64,000 nt of DNA. Origin: Planctomycetota bacterium (lineage in GTDB: Bacteria; Planctomycetota; Planctomycetia; Pirellulales; PLA5). Both the position numbers and the translations under genes were made by a program. Numbering within the stretch: position 1 is the first letter of the stretch; each line of letters opens with the position of its first letter. The DNA is taken from NCBI GenBank assembly GCA_003576845.1, contig QEVJ01000001.1, positions 1 through 64,000 on the forward strand. The letters run 5' to 3'. Below, in pieces: positions 44,072-53,481 of this stretch. A model generated the notes under the pieces. That model made no database searches, was not told the DNA's origin, and worked only from the letters and a program-made list of their open reading frames with translations.

Positions 44072-46924
44072 CTATCGCTGCGTCACGAAGTCGTGATGAT
44101 TCAAGAGCGCATGAACCAGGTTCTCCCGCGCTCGTAGCTCCGGTTCGCCCGACGGCTTTTCGAGATCGCCGGCCGTTTGTGCAACCGCGGTGAGCCGGGC
44201 GCGATTCTCGGCAAAGAGCCGGGTTTGTGCGTCGAGAAACTCGGCGCACGTTTGCATTTCCTCCGGCGTCGCCTCGCGAGCGAGCACGTGGCGGAACGCC
44301 GCGGCGATGAACCGGGGTTGGGAGCTGGGGACTGGGGATTGGGGAGCGTTCGTGCTCACGGCCTGGTTCGCGTCCGCCGCAAGCTCGACACGCGACAACT
44401 GCCGGCTTAGTTCTCGCGCGAGTCGCCGGCTGGCGGCGAGCGTCAGGCGGCTGTTGGCGAGCGCGAGCGCCTGCTGCGGCATGACGCTTTCCGTTCGCCG
44501 ATAGCATTGCGTCGGCGCGGCCGCGTCGAATAGTTGCAGAAAGTCCATCTGCTTTTCCGGCGCGTGGCGGAAGTAGATGCTCCGCCGCGGAATTTTTTGG
44601 CCCGCGTGATGGTCGATGTCCGGCCCGCCGTGCGCGAGGTCCAGCGACGCGGAAACGTAAAGCACCATGTCACGAACCGTCTCCGCCTCGATCCGCCGCG
44701 CCGGCCACCGCCAAAGCGCGACGTTGTCTGGATCGACGCGGGCGTTCTCCCCATCGAACGTCGCCGCCTGTCGATAAACGCTCGAAGCCACAATCCGCCG
44801 ATGCAGCGACTTCATCGTCCACGCCGTCGAAGCAGCGGAGCCTTCCCCAAGTCCCGCGCCCCGCGCCCCGCGCCCCTCGCCTCCAAGTTCCGCCGCCAAC
44901 CAATCGAGCAGCGGCCCATTCACCGGCGGCCGCCCGTTCTTGCCGAAATCGAACACCGTCGGCACGATCGCCTGACCGAAATGCCGCAGCCACAGATGAT
45001 TCACGGCCACCCGGGCGGTGAGCGGGTTCTCCTTTCGCGCGATCCACCGTGCGAGCGCCGTCCGCCGGCCCGTGCTCTGTCGCGGATAGCTCGTGCCGAT
45101 CGGCGTGTATTTTTCGTCGTAAGTGAGCGTCGCCTGAAGCGCCGTCCACGAGCGTTCGCGGGCTTCGGCCAGCTTCTTTTCCGTTTCCGCAGCGAGCCGC
45201 TTCTCGTCCGGATGCGTCGTGCCGACGAGCGACGCGAGCGTTTGCTCGGCCCGCAGACGATCCGAGTCGGCGGCGGCGAGCGCGGCAAAGCTCTCGGCCC
45301 GCGACGCCGACTGCGCGAGTTCGACCACTTCTTCCGCCGCCGCACCGCGATGCTTCGCGAGATCGGCCGCAAACCGCGCGTTGATGGAATCGACCGCCGC
45401 TTGCGCCGCGACCACCGCGCGCGAATCGGCAACCACCGCCGCATGAGTCTTCGCGGCCGCCGCCGCCGCTTCCGCCACGTCACTCGCATCCGACTCCGCC
45501 GTCAGCTTACGCAGCGTTTCGGCGTTGGCGTTCGCGGCGCTGAGCGACTCGCCGAGTTGCTTTCGAGCCGCGGCAAGCTGCCCCAGCAGACCGCGCAGCA
45601 TGTCAGCTCGCACCGACTCGCGCAAGTCCGGATAACTCGCGGTGAGCGGCAGCTCGACGGCGGCGATCTCGAACCCCGCCCTCCCGAACACCGTCGGCAC
45701 GCCCGGCTCGATCGGGCGGTTTTCGTCGGGCGTGCGCTCATCGCCGCGAATGTAATACTTTGTCTTTGCGTCGAGCGCCGCATCGTATGCCCGCGGCAGG
45801 CCGTCGAGCTTCGTGTCGAGTTGCCCCCGCACGCGGTCGATGCGCACCTGGTGCGGCTCGAAGATCGCCCGCAAGCGGAAATAGTCCTCGTGCAACACCG
45901 GGTCGTACATGTGGTCGTGGCACTGCGAGCAATTCATCGTCAGCGCGAGAAAACCCTTGCTCGTGTGCTCGACGACGTCCTGCATCCACGTCTCGCGGCT
46001 GAGCATTTTGTAGTTGCGGGCCAGAAACCCGGTCGCCCGCAACGCGCTCTCGTCGGTCGGAGCGACTTCATCGGCCGCGAGCATCTCGACGATCATCCGG
46101 TCGTAGGGCCGATCGGCGTTGAGCGACTCGACGATCCAATCGCGCCACCGCCAGATGTGCGGCTGGCTGTCGCGAATCTGCCCGCCGTCGGTCCAGCCGG
46201 CCCAATCGCTATACCGCCACACGTCCATCCAATGCCGCGCCCAGCGTTCGCCGTGCTGCGGACTGGCGAGCAACCGGTCGACGGCCCGTTCGTAAGCGTC
46301 CGGCGAGGCGTCGGCGAGGAACTCGGCGAGTTCGTCAGCCGTCGGCGGCAGGCCGATCAGATCGAGACACACGCGGCGGAGCAGCGTCGTCCGATCGGCT
46401 TTGGCCTGCGGACGCAAACCGCGCTCGTCGTATTTCGCCGCGATGAAGCGGTCGATCGCCCCGCGGCTCCAGAGGTCGCGCGACGTGCTCGGCAGCGTCG
46501 GCCGCGCGACCGGACGGAACGACCAGTGGTCGAGCGGGTCGGCGGGCTTCTCGTCCGCCGGCGCGACGGCGCCTTCGTCGATCCACGTCTGGATAAGCGC
46601 GATTTCCTCGTCGGAAAGCGGCTTCCCCTCGGCCGGCATTCGCTCGATGTCGTCCTTGCCGAGCAGCGCGGCGACGAGATAGCTCTCGGCGCTCTTTCCG
46701 GCGATAAATGCCGGCCCGCGGTCGCCGCCCTTTGCCGCCAGCGCCGCCGTGTCGAGCCGCAAGCCCGACTCCTGCTTGAGCGGCCCATGACAACGATAAC
46801 ACTTCGCAGCCAAGAGCGGCTTGATCTGCTTTTCGTAGTCGACCGCCGCGCCGCTCGACCGCGCGCCTACGAGCGCGGCAAACGCGACAAGCGGGATGAC
46901 GCGCACGAGCAAGGATCGGTGCAT
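44072..46924 (-). CDS. Secreted planctomycete cytochrome-type DUF1549/DUF1553 protein
   Basis: The 950-residue protein has a signal peptide (MHRSLLVRVIPLVAFAALVG) and then a haem-type motif AAKCYRCHGPLKQESGLRLD near residue 42 (planctomycete cytochrome C domain). DUF1549 follows with WSFRPVARP, DRFIAAKYDERGLRPQAKAD and the second haem-like MNCSQCHDHMYDP near 330. A charged, alanine-rich coiled region fills about 440-600. DUF1553 ends the protein with RTALARWIARKENPLTARVA, WLRHFGQAIVPTVFDFG and PQQALALANS. These proteins are largely confined to planctomycetes and are usually followed by a DUF1501 gene, which is absent here. Function unknown; polysaccharide breakdown has been suggested. Two low-complexity inserts are listed separately. 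Confidence 0.92.
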   Translation of the reverse strand: MHRSLLVRVIPLVAFAALVGARSSGAAVDYEKQIKPLLAAKCYRCHGPLKQESGLRLDTAALAAKGGDRGPAFIAGKSAESYLVAALLGKDDIERMPAEGKPLSDEEIALIQTWIDEGAVAPADEKPADPLDHWSFRPVARPTLPSTSRDLWSRGAIDRFIAAKYDERGLRPQAKADRTTLLRRVCLDLIGLPPTADELAEFLADASPDAYERAVDRLLASPQHGERWARHWMDVWRYSDWAGWTDGGQIRDSQPHIWRWRDWIVESLNADRPYDRMIVEMLAADEVAPTDESALRATGFLARNYKMLSRETWMQDVVEHTSKGFLALTMNCSQCHDHMYDPVLHEDYFRLRAIFEPHQVRIDRVRGQLDTKLDGLPRAYDAALDAKTKYYIRGDERTPDENRPIEPGVPTVFGRAGFEIAAVELPLTASYPDLRESVRADMLRGLLGQLAAARKQLGESLSAANANAETLRKLTAESDASDVAEAAAAAAKTHAAVVADSRAVVAAQAAVDSINARFAADLAKHRGAAAEEVVELAQSASRAESFAALAAADSDRLRAEQTLASLVGTTHPDEKRLAAETEKKLAEARERSWTALQATLTYDEKYTPIGTSYPRQSTGRRTALARWIARKENPLTARVAVNHLWLRHFGQAIVPTVFDFGKNGRPPVNGPLLDWLAAELGGEGRGARGAGLGEGSAASTAWTMKSLHRRIVASSVYRQAATFDGENARVDPDNVALWRWPARRIEAETVRDMVLYVSASLDLAHGGPDIDHHAGQKIPRRSIYFRHAPEKQMDFLQLFDAAAPTQCYRRTESVMPQQALALANSRLTLAASRRLARELSRQLSRVELAADANQAVSTNAPQSPVPSSQPRFIAAAFRHVLAREATPEEMQTCAEFLDAQTRLFAENRARLTAVAQTAGDLEKPSGEPELRARENLVHALLNHHDFVTQR
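44311..44345 (-). repeat. GGGGACTGGGG-type array inside the DUF1553 gene
   Basis: The units GGGTTGGGAGCTGGGGACTG and GGGATTGGGGA encode a short proline/serine stretch (NAPQSPVPSSQPRF) that is not part of DUF1553. It is closely similar to the array at 54321, on the opposite strand. The frame is preserved, so the insertion did not break the gene. Confidence 0.55.
44841..44880 (-). repeat. GCGCCCC-type array inside the DUF1553 gene
   Basis: Tandem GCGCCCC units (on the plus strand CCCGCGCCCCGCGCCCCGCG) encode the odd stretch GEGRGARGAGLGEG, in the middle of DUF1553. The same text occurs before the SpsF-NeuB start near 42003. Confidence 0.55.
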
Positions 46925-47064
46925 AGCAAACGCTCGCCAGCCAGGAGGGCGCGGAAGAAACGCTTTGGCGGGACTTTGCCCTTACGCGTCCGATGATACC
47001 AGAAGCACTTCGTCCGGGCGACCAGTTCGATTCGTTGGGACGCTACAACGTCCGTAATACCGCG

Positions 47065-48345
47065 CTACTTTTCCGCAATGCAATAAATCGCCTTATCCGT
47101 CCGGATATATAGCCGATCGTCGGCCACCGCGGGGCTGGAGTTGAACGTCGCCCGCGATTCGACTTCGTTCGTCGCGAGCAACTCGAACTCCGGCTTCGCC
47201 GGCACGACGAACGCTTTGCCTTGCCGGTTGAAATAATAAATCTTGCCGTCGGCGAGCACGGGCGAGGCATAAATTTGTCCCGCGCGGGGAACGCGCTCTT
47301 CATAGACGATTTTGCCCGTCGCCGCCTCCGCGCAATACGCGATGCTCAAGCTCTCGTGCATCCAGTAAACGTGCCCGTCGTGATAGACCGGCGACGTGAC
47401 GTTCGAGGCCTTGCGGCTGAACCACAGGCGGTGCGTATCGTCGACGCTTCCGCGGCCGCCCAACCGCACCGCGAGCGAACCGCCCGTGTCGCCGCGGCCG
47501 CCGACGCTATACACGACGCCGTCGTGGGCAACCAGGCTCGGGGCCATGTACCAGTTGATTTGCGTATCGACGTTCCACAGCGGCTTGCCCGTGTCCGGAT
47601 CGAAGCCCAGCAGCTTGCGCATGATCGCCACGACCAGTTCGGTTTTGCCGTCTTTCGTCTTGGCGAGGATCGGCGTGTTCCAGGCTTCTTTGATGCCCTC
47701 GGCCTTCCAAATCTCCTTGCCGGTTTGCCGGTCGAGGGCGTACATCGCGCCGCTCTCGACGCTGGCGTTGACGATGACCATGTTCTTGTAGAGGATCGGC
47801 GAAGCGGCAGTGCCCCAGCCGTTGACTTCGTCGCCCACGTTGGCGTGCCAGACTTGTTTGCCGTCGTGATCGAAAGCAAACACGCCCGATTTGCCGAAGA
47901 AGACGTACACGTGCTCGGCGTCGGCAACCGGCGTGTTGCTCGAATACCCGTGCCCTTCGCGGTTTTTCTCCTCCTCGGGAAGCTTGGCCGGAACCTCCTT
48001 GGTCCAGCGAATCTTGCCGTCCGCGCGGTTCAAGCACACGAGGTGCCGCACCAACTCGTTGATATCGCCCCGCCCTTCGCTATAGCCCGTGTAACAGGTG
48101 AGATAGATGCGGTCGCCGATGAGGATTGGACTCGACGCGCCGGGGCCGGGCAGGTCAGTTTTCCACAACACGTTTTCGTCCGCGCTCCACGTCGTCGGTA
48201 GTCTCGCTTCGGCCGCGATCCCTGAGCCATTCGGTCCGCGGAATTGCGTCCAGTCGCCGGGTCGCGGCTGGATCTCGGCGGCGAACGAACGTCCGGTCAA
48301 AGTGGCGAATACGACCGCCAAGACGAGAGCACGAGACACGGGCAT
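47065..48345 (-). CDS. Exported PQQ-type beta-propeller protein
   Basis: The 426-residue protein has a signal peptide (MPVSRALVLAVVFATLTGRS, cleavage near FAAE) and a propeller of PQQ-like repeats. WTQFRGPNGSGIAAEARLPT is the usual opening of planctomycete PQQ-like outer proteins. It is followed by repeats such as VYVFFGKSGVFAFDHDGKQV, MYALDRQTGKEIWKAEGIKE and KLLGFDPDTGKPLWNVDTQI. No catalytic calcium or disulfide site typical of quinoprotein dehydrogenases was recognised, so it may be a binding or assembly protein rather than an enzyme. GGAGG nine bases upstream sets the ATG at 48345. The gene lies 140 bases upstream of the DUF1553 gene on the same strand. Confidence 0.88.
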   Translation of the reverse strand: MPVSRALVLAVVFATLTGRSFAAEIQPRPGDWTQFRGPNGSGIAAEARLPTTWSADENVLWKTDLPGPGASSPILIGDRIYLTCYTGYSEGRGDINELVRHLVCLNRADGKIRWTKEVPAKLPEEEKNREGHGYSSNTPVADAEHVYVFFGKSGVFAFDHDGKQVWHANVGDEVNGWGTAASPILYKNMVIVNASVESGAMYALDRQTGKEIWKAEGIKEAWNTPILAKTKDGKTELVVAIMRKLLGFDPDTGKPLWNVDTQINWYMAPSLVAHDGVVYSVGGRGDTGGSLAVRLGGRGSVDDTHRLWFSRKASNVTSPVYHDGHVYWMHESLSIAYCAEAATGKIVYEERVPRAGQIYASPVLADGKIYYFNRQGKAFVVPAKPEFELLATNEVESRATFNSSPAVADDRLYIRTDKAIYCIAEK

Positions 48346-48701
48346 CGCGAGGTTCCTCCGGAGAATTGGTGCTTGGCGTCCGTTAAACCGATAATAGCCG
48401 ATAAGTCCAGCAGGCGTATGGTAAACCAGCGCAGAGACCGGAGGCAACTCCGGCGGTTTTGCGGCCGATTTCGGCGATGGGCAAGCGAATATAATGGGGC
48501 GAGCGGGATTCGCGATTCGGGATTTGCGATTCGGGATTCGCGATTCGGGATTCAGCATTCGGGAAGTGGAGTTCGCGACGCGCGGGTGTCGAGGGACGTT
48601 TTGATTTCTGAAATCTCAGATTTGAGATTTGGTATCCGCTTTTTCGATCCCCGATTCGCGTTCCACCCGCTGCAATTCGTATCGTTCACAGAGGCACGTC
48701 G
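48346..48701. other. Divergent intergenic region with tandem repeat and hairpin
   Basis: The region separates the PQQ-type gene from the YcjF-like gene and must hold both promoters. It contains the 14-base tandem repeat listed separately and an AT-rich perfect hairpin (AAATCTCA 48611-48618, TGAGATTT 48623-48630). No gene is seen. Confidence 0.5.
48505..48560. repeat. Four tandem copies of a 14-base unit
   Basis: GGGATTCGCGATTC is repeated four times without gaps; the second copy has one change and the fourth has three. A further GGG follows. The text is like the reverse complement of the array at 41966 (CCGAATCCCGAA). It is too short and lacks spacers for a CRISPR array. Confidence 0.8.
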
Positions 48702-49916
48702 ATGAGCGCCGAGAAAGTAAGAGCATCGACCTATCCACGGTTGGGAATGCCCGACGGATTCGCTCCCGCGCCGACGACGGTCGGTGGCGGTTCGAGAACG
48801 CGGCCAACCGCACCCGGTGCGGGAGGCTCGAAAGACGCCTCGACCCGTCGCGGACGCGACATCTCCGACGAGCTCGGCATTCCCGCAACCGTGCCCGAGG
48901 AAAGCCGGGCACTCTCCGACGCAGAGCTTGAGGCCCTCGAACGCCAGGCCGAGGCGGAAGCCGAAATCGCCCTGCGGCTCGCGCTCGAAGAGGACACGCA
49001 AACCAGCACGCTCGGCACGCTGCTCCGCGGGCTGGGGCGGTTGTACGTTGCTGCCGGGTTGGCGATGGCGACGCTGTTCGTGCTGTTCGCCTATTCGCAG
49101 ACGCTCCAAATCCTGGTCCACCTCGCGACGCAGCCCGATTGGATTCGCTACAGCGGCTATGCGTTCTTGGGCGTGCTGGCGGCGGCGCTGGCGTTCTTCG
49201 TCGGCCGCTTTGCATGGACGTTCGTCCGGTTTCGGCGTCATCGGCAAGTCTCGGCGAGCGAGCTCAAGGCGCTTTCCGAACGGCGGGCGCTCCGCGAACT
49301 TGCCCGGCGGCGCAGCATCGAAGCGGTCGCCTCGCTGCGGCAATACCTGCGGCACTACGATCTCGACAGCCGCTCTGCCCAGCAGACGCTGTTTCGCTTC
49401 GGCGTCGACGTGCGAATGCTGCGAGTCGCGCGCGACTGGCTTTTGGACGACGAGAACTACGCTTCGGCCGACGCCTGGATCGTCGAGTTTCGCCAGCGGT
49501 TTCAAGACCGGCTCGACGCGGCCGCCGCGGCCCGGATGAAAACCTACGCGCTCCGCGTCGCCGCCAGCACGGCCGCGTCGCCGAACGGCCTGGTTGATAG
49601 CTCGATCGTGCTCACGTCGTGCTTCGCCCTGTTCGGCGACTTGTGCCGCATCTATCACATCCGGCTCGGCGCGATGGCGACCGTGAAACTGCTCGGCTGG
49701 TCGTTCACCAACGCTTATCTCGCCGGGCAGCTCGACGAAATCGCCGACAAGCTGGCCGACACCGACATGACCTGGGCGGCCAACGAAGGCGCCGGCGCGG
49801 TGATGCAGCTCGCCAAGCCGTTCGTCAGCAAACTGGCCGAAGGCGCGGCAAACGGGCTGCTCATTCGGCGACTGGGAAAACAGGCGGTGCGGTTGTTGCA
49901 GCCGGTTGGGGCTTAG
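48702..49916 (+). CDS. YcjF/DUF697-like membrane protein
   Basis: The 404-residue protein has a disordered N-terminus with an acidic helix (DAELEALERQAEAEAEIALR), then two membrane helices at about 115-160 (LYVAAGLAMATLFVLFAYSQ; YSGYAFLGVLAAALAFFVGR). The C-terminal DUF697 region includes YALRVAASTAASPNGLVDSS, ALFGDLCRIYHIRLG and the late GAANGLLIRRLGKQAVRLLQ. This is the layout of YcjF (UPF0283), often paired with a YcjX-type GTPase, which is not seen here. AGAGG seven bases before the ATG supports the start. The last 56 bases overlap the end of mtnA on the opposite strand. Confidence 0.82.
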   Translation: MSAEKVRASTYPRLGMPDGFAPAPTTVGGGSRTRPTAPGAGGSKDASTRRGRDISDELGIPATVPEESRALSDAELEALERQAEAEAEIALRLALEEDTQTSTLGTLLRGLGRLYVAAGLAMATLFVLFAYSQTLQILVHLATQPDWIRYSGYAFLGVLAAALAFFVGRFAWTFVRFRRHRQVSASELKALSERRALRELARRRSIEAVASLRQYLRHYDLDSRSAQQTLFRFGVDVRMLRVARDWLLDDENYASADAWIVEFRQRFQDRLDAAAAARMKTYALRVAASTAASPNGLVDSSIVLTSCFALFGDLCRIYHIRLGAMATVKLLGWSFTNAYLAGQLDEIADKLADTDMTWAANEGAGAVMQLAKPFVSKLAEGAANGLLIRRLGKQAVRLLQPVGA

Positions 49917-50973
49917 CCAAAATTGCTCTGGCGATCCCGTCGCGCGTTACCGGCGATATCAGGCCGACGTCGCATATGATTCCGCGAATCAGCCGTGCCG
50001 GCGTCACGTCGAATGCTGGGTTATAGACCGCCACGACCTCGGGCGCGATGCGGCGGCCGTGCGGAGCGGAAATCTCTTCGGCGCGGCGCTGCTCGATGGG
50101 AATCGCACTGCCGTCCGCCAGCGAAAGGTCGAACGTGCTCGTCGGCGCGGCGACGTATAACGGAACGCCGTGCGCCGCCGCGGCAATCGCGACGCCGTAG
50201 GTGCCGATCTTGTTGGCGGCATCGCCGTTGGCCGCGATGCGATCCGCGCCGACGACGACCGCTTGCACCTTGCCGAGCGACATCACGTGGGCGGCCATCG
50301 AATCGGTAATCAGCGTGGCGGGAATGCCGCGTTGGGCCAGTTCCCACGCCGTCAGCCGCGCGCCTTGCCAGAGCGGCCGCGTTTCGTCGACCCAGACGTG
50401 AATTCGCTTGCCTTGCCGAACGGCCGCAAAAATGACCGCGAGCGCCGTGCCGTCGCCGCCGGTCGCGAGCGCTCCCGCATTGCAATGTGTCAGCACGTTG
50501 TCGCCATCGGAGAGCAGCGCCGCGCCGTGCTCGCCGATAGCCCGACACGTGCGGCGGTCTTCGTCGTGGATCGCCTGCGCTTCGGCAAGCAGAGCCGTCC
50601 GTGCCGCCGACACGTCGAGTGAGGCACTACATAGCGCAGCGCAACGCCGTCGCATCCGGTCGAGCGCCCAAAACAAGTTCACCGCGGTCGGCCGGCTCGT
50701 CGCGAGGTAGTCCGCCGCCTTGGTGACACACTCGGCGAGGTCGCGCATCGACAGAGCGCCTCGCGTGCCAATCACCACGCCATACGCGGCAGCAATTCCG
50801 ATCGCCGGCGCGCCGCGAACGACGAGCGCACGAATTGCCTGCCACACAGATTCGACGTCGCGACACTCAACGAACGCCAACTCGCCCGGCAGGCGTGTCT
50901 GGTCGACGAGCCGCAACGAGCCATCGGCGTCGCCAATCCATTCGAGCGTCTTGACGTCGTCCCTATTCGTCAT
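49861..50973 (-). CDS. mtnA: S-methyl-5-thioribose-1-phosphate isomerase
   Basis: The 370-residue enzyme isomerises methylthioribose-1-phosphate to the ribulose form in methionine salvage. VRGAPAIGIAAAYG binds the phosphate, and the catalytic cysteine is in LTHCNAGALATGGDGTALAV. The catalytic aspartate is in VVGADRIAANGDAANKIGTY, and DLSLADGSAIPIEQR and AVYNPAFDVTP complete the fold. The ATG overlaps the stop of the upstream peptidase gene as ATGA, so translation is probably coupled. The 3' end overlaps the convergent YcjF-like gene. No other methionine-salvage genes are near. Confidence 0.95.
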   Translation of the reverse strand: MTNRDDVKTLEWIGDADGSLRLVDQTRLPGELAFVECRDVESVWQAIRALVVRGAPAIGIAAAYGVVIGTRGALSMRDLAECVTKAADYLATSRPTAVNLFWALDRMRRRCAALCSASLDVSAARTALLAEAQAIHDEDRRTCRAIGEHGAALLSDGDNVLTHCNAGALATGGDGTALAVIFAAVRQGKRIHVWVDETRPLWQGARLTAWELAQRGIPATLITDSMAAHVMSLGKVQAVVVGADRIAANGDAANKIGTYGVAIAAAAHGVPLYVAAPTSTFDLSLADGSAIPIEQRRAEEISAPHGRRIAPEVVAVYNPAFDVTPARLIRGIICDVGLISPVTRDGIARAILAKPQPAATTAPPVFPVAE

Positions 50974-53342
50974 TTCTTCGCCTTACGCGGTCCGGGCGGC
51001 GTCGTTTCGTTGAGATATCGCGTCAGCATCGCGAACAAATGCCGCGTCGTATTGCGGCTTTCGGAAATGCTGTGGCTGCGGTTGGGATAGGCGAACATCG
51101 TGAACGGCTTGTCGTGGGCGACCAGTTCGTTGATGAGCGCTTCGGCGCCTTGATAGTGGACGTTGTCGTCGCCCGTCCCGTGGACGAGGAGCAGATTTCC
51201 TTTGAGCTGGTGGGCGAAGTTGATCGACGAACCCTTGTAGTAGCCCTCGGCATTGTCGCCGGGCAGGCCCATGTACCGCTCCTGATAGATCGAATCGTAG
51301 AGCCGCTGGTTCGGCACCGCGGCGACGGCCATCCCCGTGCGATACAGGTCCGGATACCGGAACAAAGCATTGAGCGTCATCGAGCCGCCGCCGCTCCAAC
51401 CCCAGATGGCGATTCGCTCGGGATCGAGATACGGCCGCTCCTTCAAAAGCGCCCGCGTCGCCGCCGCTTGATCGGCCGACGCCAGAATGCCGACCTGGCG
51501 ATAGATCGACTTGCGCCATTCGCGGCCGCGCGGGGCCGGAGTGCCGCGGTTGTCGACGCTCATCACGACGTAGCCTTGCTGCGCGAGCATCAGATACCAC
51601 AGGTAATTGCGGCCCATGTAGCGATTGAGCACGGTTTGGCCCGCCGGTTCGCCATAGACGTAGAACAACAGCGGATAGCGGCGACCCTTCTTGAGCTTCG
51701 GCGGCTTGATGCACCAGCCGTCGAGCTTCGTGCCGTCGCCGATGTCGACTTGGAAGAACTCGGCGGGCGCCTTTTTCAATTTGTCGAGCTTCTTTTTGAG
51801 TTCCTCATTGTCGGAGAGCAACTTTACCCGCTTGTGGTCCGGCAGGCTGACGATTTCGGACAAGGGCGGCGTGTCGAACGACGAAAACGTGTGCACCGCG
51901 TACTTCGCGTCGGCCGAAATGCTGTAGTCGTGCGTGCCGCGCTGGTCTTCGGGCGTGATCCGCTCCGTCTTCGATCCATCGAGCTTCACGCGGAACAGGT
52001 ATTTCTCCGTCGCGTTCTCGGGCGACGCGGCGTAATAGAGCCAGCCCTCCTTCTCGTCGACCGCTTCGATGCCCATCGCGTCGAATCCGCCTTGCGTGAT
52101 TCGCCGCGCTTCGCCATCGTCCATCGACACCGAATATGCTTGCCGCCAACCGTCGCGTTCGCTGAGCCAAAGGAGTTTCTTGCCGCCGTCGAGCCACGTA
52201 AAGCCGTGGTTGCTGTTCTCGACCCAGGCCTTGTCGCGTTCGGTCATCACCGTCGTTACGCCGCCGCTACTCGCATTGATGAGCATGAGTCGGTTTTCGT
52301 TTTGCAGCCGATTGAATTGCTGCACGACAACTCTGTCCTTGCCCGATTCGCCGGCCGCCCAATCCATGTGGGCAATGTAATGCTCGCGTGGATCGCCGGG
52401 CAGGTCGAGCCACCGCGTCTCGCCGCCTTCGCTGCTCACCACGCCGACGCGGACGGCCGAATTCCGTTCGCCGGCCTTGGGATACGGAAACGTCGTCACC
52501 TCGGGATACAGCCCGCGGGTGTTGTTGATGAGCGGAAACTCGCGGACGCCGGTCGTATCGACTTGCCAGTAGGCGATGTGCTTGCCGTCGGGACTCCAGC
52601 GAAAACCGTCGCGGAGATCGAGTTCCTCCTCGTTGACCCAATCGAACGTGCCGTTGATGCGATTCGCCGAGCCGTCTTTAGTGAGTTGCGTAATCCCGCC
52701 GCCGCGAAGGTCTTCGACGTACAGGTTGTTGTCGCGCACGTAAGCCACGCGCAGACCATCGGGCGAGAACTTGGCGAACATCAGCGACGCCGGCCGCGCG
52801 TCGCCGCCGAGCTTCTTGAGCTCACCCGCCGCGATGTCGAGCACCCAGTAATCGCCCCGGGTGCGATGCCGCCAGACCCGCTCGCTGTTCGTGTAGATGA
52901 GCAGCTTCGACTCGTCGTCGGAAAACTGATACGACTCGACCGACAGTGGCGACTCTTGGCCCGGCGGCACGAACCGCAGCGCGGGCACGAGCACTTCCGT
53001 CTTGTCCGATGCCGCGTCGCGCAACACGAGGTCGCGTCCCGGCCCGCCGTCGGCCGCTCGTTCCCATTCGATGTATCCCCCGCGCCGCGGATGCCACTGG
53101 ACGGACGTCCCGTGTCCGCCGCCGAATTCGCCCGATACAAAGACGCGGCCGAACGTAAGCAGGCTTTCGTCGGGCTTCATCTCCTCCTGCTTGGGCGGAC
53201 TCTTCGCCTCGGGCTTGGGCTTTTCCTTCTCCTGGCCGCGCACGGTTGCGGCGAGCGCCAACACGGCGAACAAGCCGAAGCAGACCGCAAACGAGCGACG
53301 TTGAAAAACCGGAACAATGGCGGCGCGGAACCGTGGCGGCAT
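50970..53342 (-). CDS. Exported dipeptidyl-peptidase IV-like serine peptidase (S9)
   Basis: About 790 residues. A signal peptide or anchor precedes ATVRGQEKEK, and a lysine/proline-rich linker follows. The eight-bladed propeller covers about residues 70-520 (FSDDESKLLIYTN; FSPDGLRVAYVRDNNLYVED; FRWSPDGKHIAYWQVDT). The peptidase domain has the catalytic serine in WGWSGGGSM near 649, the aspartate in GTGDDNVH near 725 and the histidine in NRSHSI near 758. DPP-IV enzymes remove dipeptides after proline or alanine. ATG 53342 is chosen because it opens the hydrophobic signal; in-frame ATGs further upstream give a polar lead. Its stop overlaps mtnA. Confidence 0.92.
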   Translation of the reverse strand: MPPRFRAAIVPVFQRRSFAVCFGLFAVLALAATVRGQEKEKPKPEAKSPPKQEEMKPDESLLTFGRVFVSGEFGGGHGTSVQWHPRRGGYIEWERAADGGPGRDLVLRDAASDKTEVLVPALRFVPPGQESPLSVESYQFSDDESKLLIYTNSERVWRHRTRGDYWVLDIAAGELKKLGGDARPASLMFAKFSPDGLRVAYVRDNNLYVEDLRGGGITQLTKDGSANRINGTFDWVNEEELDLRDGFRWSPDGKHIAYWQVDTTGVREFPLINNTRGLYPEVTTFPYPKAGERNSAVRVGVVSSEGGETRWLDLPGDPREHYIAHMDWAAGESGKDRVVVQQFNRLQNENRLMLINASSGGVTTVMTERDKAWVENSNHGFTWLDGGKKLLWLSERDGWRQAYSVSMDDGEARRITQGGFDAMGIEAVDEKEGWLYYAASPENATEKYLFRVKLDGSKTERITPEDQRGTHDYSISADAKYAVHTFSSFDTPPLSEIVSLPDHKRVKLLSDNEELKKKLDKLKKAPAEFFQVDIGDGTKLDGWCIKPPKLKKGRRYPLLFYVYGEPAGQTVLNRYMGRNYLWYLMLAQQGYVVMSVDNRGTPAPRGREWRKSIYRQVGILASADQAAATRALLKERPYLDPERIAIWGWSGGGSMTLNALFRYPDLYRTGMAVAAVPNQRLYDSIYQERYMGLPGDNAEGYYKGSSINFAHQLKGNLLLVHGTGDDNVHYQGAEALINELVAHDKPFTMFAYPNRSHSISESRNTTRHLFAMLTRYLNETTPPGPRKAKK

Positions 53343-53481
53343 CGGGAAGATTCTCGTGAGGTGAGCGAAATCGAGACCGTCCGGCGCGGCGAATCGCATC
53401 GCCGCGCCATCAGAGTCGATCATGTTTCGCCCGGCCCCAGGAATCAAGGGGAACCGCGCGACCGGCCCGTGCTTTCCGCCG

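Noticed and set aside
48505-48560. CRISPR array or replication-origin iterons
   Set aside because: The units are 14 bases with no spacers, only four copies, and no cas, dnaA or rep gene is near.
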